A DNA stretch of 64,000 nucleotides from Nannocystis pusilla (GTDB taxonomy: Bacteria; Myxococcota_A; Polyangia; Nannocystales; Nannocystaceae), in NCBI RefSeq assembly GCF_026626665.1, contig NZ_JAPNKE010000002.1, forward strand, positions 10,188,001 to 10,252,000, written 5' to 3'. Of this stretch, positions 60,540 through 64,000 are shown in pieces. Position 1 is the stretch's first letter. Each line of letters starts with the position of its first letter. The notes below the pieces were generated by a model. The model did no database searches, was not told the DNA's origin, and saw nothing but the letters and a program-made list of their open reading frames with translations. The position numbers and the translations under genes were made by a program.

Positions 60540-62246
60540 TCAGGGGGCGTGCCCGGCGTGCCCGGCGTGCGGATCGGAGTGCGAGGCGGACGCGGCGTGC
60601 GGATCGGAGGACGGCTTCGCGGCGTGCTGCGCGTGCGGGTCGGTCGATGGTGGGGCAGCGGAGTGGTTGGCGTGGGGGTCGGGCGGTTGCTTCGCGGCGG
60701 AGTGGTTGGCGTGGGGGTCGGGCGGTTGCTTCGCGGCGGAGTGGTTGGCGTGGGGGTCGGGCGGTTGCTTCGCGGCGGAGTGGTTGGCGTGGTCGCCGGA
60801 GGAAGGTTGCGAGGGCGCGGCGGGCGTCGACGCGCTCGGCGAATGGTGCGCGTGCGGAGGCACTGCGGCGCTCGCCGTGCTCGTGGGGATCAGCGCGGCG
60901 CGCAGGCGGCTCTCGGCGTCGACGAGGAAGGTCGCGCCGGCGACCACGCGCTCGCCGGCGCTCACGCCCTCGCGCACGCGCACGAACTCGGCGTCGCGGG
61001 CGCCGAGCACGACCGGGCGCGGGACCAGGCGGCCGCCGCCGGCGTCGACGAACACGTAGGGCTGGCTGCCGGCGTCGACGATCGCGTCGCGCGGCACGGC
61101 CACGCCGGTCTCGCTCGGCAGGGCGAAGCTCACCACCGCCGGCATGCCGGCCACCAGCGCGCGGTCGTCGTTGTCGAGCGGCATGCGCACGCGGACGCTG
61201 CGGCTGTCGGCGGCGACGCTCGGGTAGACCAGGTCGACGGTGACGTCGCGGCCCTGCGCGGGCCGGCTGGTGAATCGGACATGTCCCTTGGTTCCTTTGT
61301 GAACGGCGGCGGCCTGCGCGGCCGGCAGCTCGGCGACGAGGTAGAGCGCGTGGTCCTCGCGCAGCTCGTAGAGGGGCTCCTCGGGGCGGACGTAGGCGCC
61401 GAGGACGGCGGTGCGGGCGATGACGACGCCGGACGCGGGGGCGAGCACGGGGGTGGTGCGGTCGGGCTTGCCTGACTTGAGGATCCGGTCGACCGCGGCG
61501 GACGACAGGCCGAGCAGCTCGAGGCGCTGGCGGGCCGCCCCGACCACCGGCCCGGACCAGCTGTGGGCCGCCAGCAGCTCCGCCTGGGCCTGGTAGATCT
61601 CTGGGCTGTAGTACTCGGCCAGCACCTGACCCTTGCGCACGCGGACGCCGGTCTCCTCGACGGCGATCTTCTCGATGAAGCCGGCCGCGCGCACGTGGAC
61701 CCGCGCCGCGCCGTCCTCGGAGAACTCGGTCAGGGCGGCGCTGCGCAGCTCGGCGGCGAACTCTCGCTCGGCCGCGACGACGATGCGGGCGCCGATCGCC
61801 TGCAGGCGGTCGAGGCCGAGGGTGATCGCGGCTGTCCCCGCGGGCATGTCCGGAGAGACAGCCACCGCCTCGGCCGCGACCGGCTCGAGGTCCATGCCGC
61901 AGATCGGGCACGAGCCGGGCTCGGCTTGCTGGATCTGCGGGTGCATCGGGCAGCGGTAGACCGTCTCGACCTCGTCCTCCGGGATCGGCTCCAGCGCCAT
62001 GTGGCAGATCGGGCACTCGCCCGGCTCGTGGGCGGTGATCTGCGGGTGCATCGGGCAGCGGTACTTGGGGGCGTGCTGGACGGCGACCGGCTCGGCCCGC
62101 GCGTACGACCACCAGGAGAAGCAGGCCGCGGCGAGGGTGCCGAGCAGCAGCAGCCAGCGGACGCCCGCCATCAGAGCGACGCCGGGCGGGGGCGCCTCGG
62201 CGCCTTCGCGCAGGGACTCGGGGTCGTCGGGGTGAGGGTCGAGCAT
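60540..62246 (-). CDS. RND periplasmic adaptor, CusB-like, with two metal-binding motifs and a His-rich tail
   Basis: 568 residues from ATG at 62246. A membrane anchor at about 28-46 is followed by two heavy-metal-binding domains: YRCPMHPQITAHEPGECPIC at 62-81 and YRCPMHPQIQQAEPGSCPIC at 97-116. Each has the CPMHP...CPxCxM pattern, most family members having one. The adaptor part has lipoyl/beta-barrel regions (RVHVRAAGFIEKIAVEETGV, VLAPASGVVIARTAVLGAYV). The last 100 residues are a His-rich tail made of HANHSAAKQPPDP repeated three times with partial copies and HAGHAGHAP at the end. These sites should capture copper, silver or a related ion and pass it to the pump. The 39-bp DNA repeat under the tail is nearly perfect. 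Confidence 0.92.
   Translation of the reverse strand: MLDPHPDDPESLREGAEAPPPGVALMAGVRWLLLLGTLAAACFSWWSYARAEPVAVQHAPKYRCPMHPQITAHEPGECPICHMALEPIPEDEVETVYRCPMHPQIQQAEPGSCPICGMDLEPVAAEAVAVSPDMPAGTAAITLGLDRLQAIGARIVVAAEREFAAELRSAALTEFSEDGAARVHVRAAGFIEKIAVEETGVRVRKGQVLAEYYSPEIYQAQAELLAAHSWSGPVVGAARQRLELLGLSSAAVDRILKSGKPDRTTPVLAPASGVVIARTAVLGAYVRPEEPLYELREDHALYLVAELPAAQAAAVHKGTKGHVRFTSRPAQGRDVTVDLVYPSVAADSRSVRVRMPLDNDDRALVAGMPAVVSFALPSETGVAVPRDAIVDAGSQPYVFVDAGGGRLVPRPVVLGARDAEFVRVREGVSAGERVVAGATFLVDAESRLRAALIPTSTASAAVPPHAHHSPSASTPAAPSQPSSGDHANHSAAKQPPDPHANHSAAKQPPDPHANHSAAKQPPDPHANHSAAPPSTDPHAQHAAKPSSDPHAASASHSDPHAGHAGHAP
60663..60792 (-). repeat. 39-bp tandem repeat encoding the His-rich tail
   Basis: GTGGTTGGCGTGGGGGTCGG begins copies at 60663, 60702, 60741 and 60780; three full 39-bp units are identical and the fourth is partial. 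39 bp is 13 codons, so copy number can change without loss of frame. Confidence 0.92.
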
Positions 62247-62247
62247 G

Positions 62248-62348
62248 AGATGTCCTCGGGGACAGGTGCGGAGAGGCCGGCGCGGATGTCTTTGGGGACA
62301 GGAGGGCGGAGTCGCCGGGGCGAGGAAGATGTCCTCGGGGACAGGTGA
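62248..62348. repeat. Three 14-bp phased repeat pairs between tolC-like and cusB-like genes
   Basis: AGATGTCCTCGGGG/ACAGGT at 62248, GGATGTCTTTGGGG/ACAGGA at 62284 and AGATGTCCTCGGGG/ACAGGT at 62327. The first begins next to the CusB start codon and the last ends 4 bp before the TolC-like stop codon (62350), so it covers the ribosome-binding area of the CusB-like gene. Confidence 0.9.
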
Positions 62349-62349
62349 T

Positions 62350-63644
62350 TCAGCGGTCGACGGGGCCCGGGGCGAGCGGGCGGCGGGCCACGGGCGAGCC
62401 GACGGCGCGGTCGAGGTCGATGAGGGCGTGGTCGAGGTCGGACTTGGCGGCGATGACGTCCATCGCCACCTCGACGTGGACGGCCTCGGCGGCGAGGAGG
62501 GCGGTGAAGTCGCCGCGGCCGGACTCGTAGCCGGTGAGGGCGACCTCGCGGGCGCGGGCGCTGGCGGGGCCGGCCTCGCGGACCAGCGCCTGGTAGCGCT
62601 CGGAGGCGCTCTGGACGGTGGCGAGCGCGCCCGAGACCTCGCCGGCGATGCCGAGCTTGACCTGGGCGACGTCGCGGGCCGCGGCGGCGCTGAGCTCGGC
62701 CTGGGCGTCCCTGCGCTTTCGACCCTGTCCCGTGAGCCAGGGCAGCTGGAGGTCGACCATCAGGCCGTAGCCGTGCATCGGCATCGGCTTGGTGGCCGGG
62801 AAGTAGGCGACGCCGAGCATCGCGCTCGGCAGGTTGGCCTCGCGCTTGCTGGCTCGCAGGTCGAGGGCCGCGGCCTCGCGGCGGGCGTCGGCGGCCCGGG
62901 TCTCGGGGCGCTCGCGCTGGGCGTCGGCGATAAGGCCCCGCGCGCCGACGTCGACGGTCGCGGCCGCAGGGTCCCGCGGGGCGCCGAGCGGGGCGTCGGC
63001 CTCGCGGGCCATGAGCGTGTTGAGGCGGGTGCGCGCGGCCGTGGTCGCGGTCGCGTCGGTGGCCACGTCGGCGCGCGCGCGGGCCACCTCGGTCTCGGCG
63101 CGGGCGATCTCGAGGAGCGTGCCGCCGACGACCTGGGCGCGCGCGCCAGGCCGAGCACGTGCTCGCTGACCCGCTGGTGCTCGAGGTGGACGCTGTGGCG
63201 CGCGATCGCGGCGGCGTAGTCGATGAAGGCGTGGCGCACCGCGGTGGCCAGATCCTGGGCGACGACGTCGCGGCCCGCCCCGTCGGCGGCGGCGTCCTTG
63301 CGCCGGGCAGCGGAGCGCAGCTTGAGGCTGCCGGCGGCGGGCACCGGCTGACGCAGGCCGAGCATGACCATCGGCGACTCGTTCCACGCCCACGGCCGGT
63401 TCAGCGGGACCTGCCAGATGTCGAAGGTGAGGCGCGTGGCCTCGGGGCGCCGCTCGGCCTCGGCGAGGTGCTCGGCGGCGCGGATCCGGTGGGCCGCCGC
63501 CTGCAGGCCGGGGCTGCGCCCCAGCGCGACGGCGACCGCGGTGTCGATGTCGAACGGACCGCTCAGGGCCGACTCGGCCGGCGCCGCGCGCACGGGGCCC
63601 GCGAGCAGGGCGAGGACGAGGCAGAGGCTGCGCGCGAGGGGCAC
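62350..63644 (-). CDS. TolC-family outer-membrane efflux protein (frame break near 63147)
   Basis: About 431 residues from ATG at 63644. Signal peptide ARSLCLVLALLAGPVRAAPA. The family's two repeated halves are visible: FDIDTAVAVALGRSPGLQAA, then the long coiled-coil helices; second half LIADAQRERPETRAADARRE and ALTGYESGRGDFTALLAAEA. The end LDHALIDLDRAVG is the usual final helix. Between HVLGLA and QVVGGTLLEIARAE the frame shifts at a GCGCGCGCG run near 63147. First gene of the operon tolC-like, cusB-like, cusA-like, and forms the outer-membrane duct of the tripartite pump. Its stop codon is 4 bp from a repeat pair. Confidence 0.88.
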
Positions 63645-63811
63645 GCGCCTCTATATGCACGGCACGGGTCAGGCCGGAAATATCAAGGGTTTCGAGCGAA
63701 CGCGCGGCTGCCGCGAGGGGGGTCGCGAAGATTCTCAGGCGTGGTCGCGAAGATCGTGAGGGGGACGGCGGCCGAGAGCGGCAACGGGGGGCCGACTCCG
63801 GCACGGAGGCG

Positions 63812-63839
63812 AGCTGTCCTCGGGGACATGTGTTGAAGA
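63812..63839. repeat. 14-bp phased repeat pair
   Basis: AGCTGTCCTCGGGG followed by ACATGTGTTGAAGA, between the TolC-like gene and the right-edge ORF. Confidence 0.8.
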
Positions 63840-63863
63840 TCCAAGAACGGTGTCGTGGCGCGG

Positions 63864-63995
63864 ATGATGAAGCAATGCTTTCCGGCACTGGCCAGCGGGT
63901 CGATGGCGACAGCGCTGGGGTTCGCGGTGTGGAGCGCAGCGCGTGCGAGTTCGCCGGAGAGGGCGGGGCGGCGGCGATGCGGTCGAGTCCGCTGA
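63864..63995 (+). CDS. Possible start of an exported protein (edge of window)
   Basis: ATG at 63864 starts a signal-peptide-like sequence (MMKQCFPALASGSMATALGF, then AVWSAARASSPE). The frame closes with a TGA at 63993, after Arg-rich residues that look out of frame. Given the many frame breaks in the window, this may be the 5' end of a gene continuing beyond the edge; it could also be chance. Confidence 0.3.
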   Translation: MMKQCFPALASGSMATALGFAVWSAARASSPERAGRRRCGRVR

Positions 63996-64000
63996 GACGG

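Overview
The window is very GC-rich, gene-dense and organised in short, mostly single-gene or two- to four-gene transcription units on both strands. Several features point to a predatory or soil Myxococcota bacterium, most likely a Nannocystis-like lineage. These are two Hanks-type Ser/Thr kinases (one with TPRs), many secreted lipoproteins that have a Thr/Ser/Gly-rich linker after the lipobox and then a Cys-rich domain, PAS histidine kinases, and long proline/alanine-rich proteins. The taxon is inferred from style, not from a marker gene. No rRNA, tRNA, CRISPR array, integrase or transposase was seen.

Layout. 1-7 kb: the end of a TPR membrane protein, a very large protein with two zinc-metallopeptidase-like motifs, a convergent LysM/peptidoglycan-binding protein, and a TerB-like protein. 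7-16 kb: an ArsR-type HTH fused to an AHSA1 domain, then a minus-strand group made of a ferritin-like diiron protein, a carbamoyltransferase and a DUF5989 protein, followed by a repeat-filled 1 kb and a membrane-anchored SGNH hydrolase. 16-32 kb: lipoproteins, an ABC-F ATPase, a Ser/Thr kinase, an aldo/keto reductase, a DEDDh exonuclease and a FG-GAP lipoprotein. 32.5-42.5 kb: one continuous minus-strand locus that appears to encode a ~3,300-residue protein (YegP/DUF1508-like N-terminus, long disordered chain with more than 20 DSLxxL-type motifs, one membrane segment, C-terminal extracytoplasmic domain), now split across several frames. 43-57 kb: HEAT-like protein, ABA4-like membrane protein, esterase-like lipoprotein, TPR kinase, PAS histidine kinase, GT87-like mannosyltransferase family protein and a second histidine kinase. 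57-64 kb: a heavy-metal RND efflux operon (TolC-like, CusB-like, CusA-like).

Two features run through the whole window. The first is a dispersed repeat family: the 10-bp palindrome GGACATGTCC (or a degenerate form) recurs every 14 bp with four variable bases between copies, as isolated pairs or in arrays of up to five or six units. It lies mostly between genes and often runs exactly up to stop codons, but it also occurs inside reading frames. I know of no description of it. The second is a high density of apparent frame breaks (about 16), some in homopolymers. In one case an almost identical neighbouring repeat copy shows the G-run differing by one base. Many of these are therefore probably assembly indels, and I annotate the affected genes across the break.

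A third notable feature is a stretch of about 300 bp upstream of the DUF5989 gene in which the gene's own translation start region (GAGGA plus ATG) has been copied about six times in tandem.
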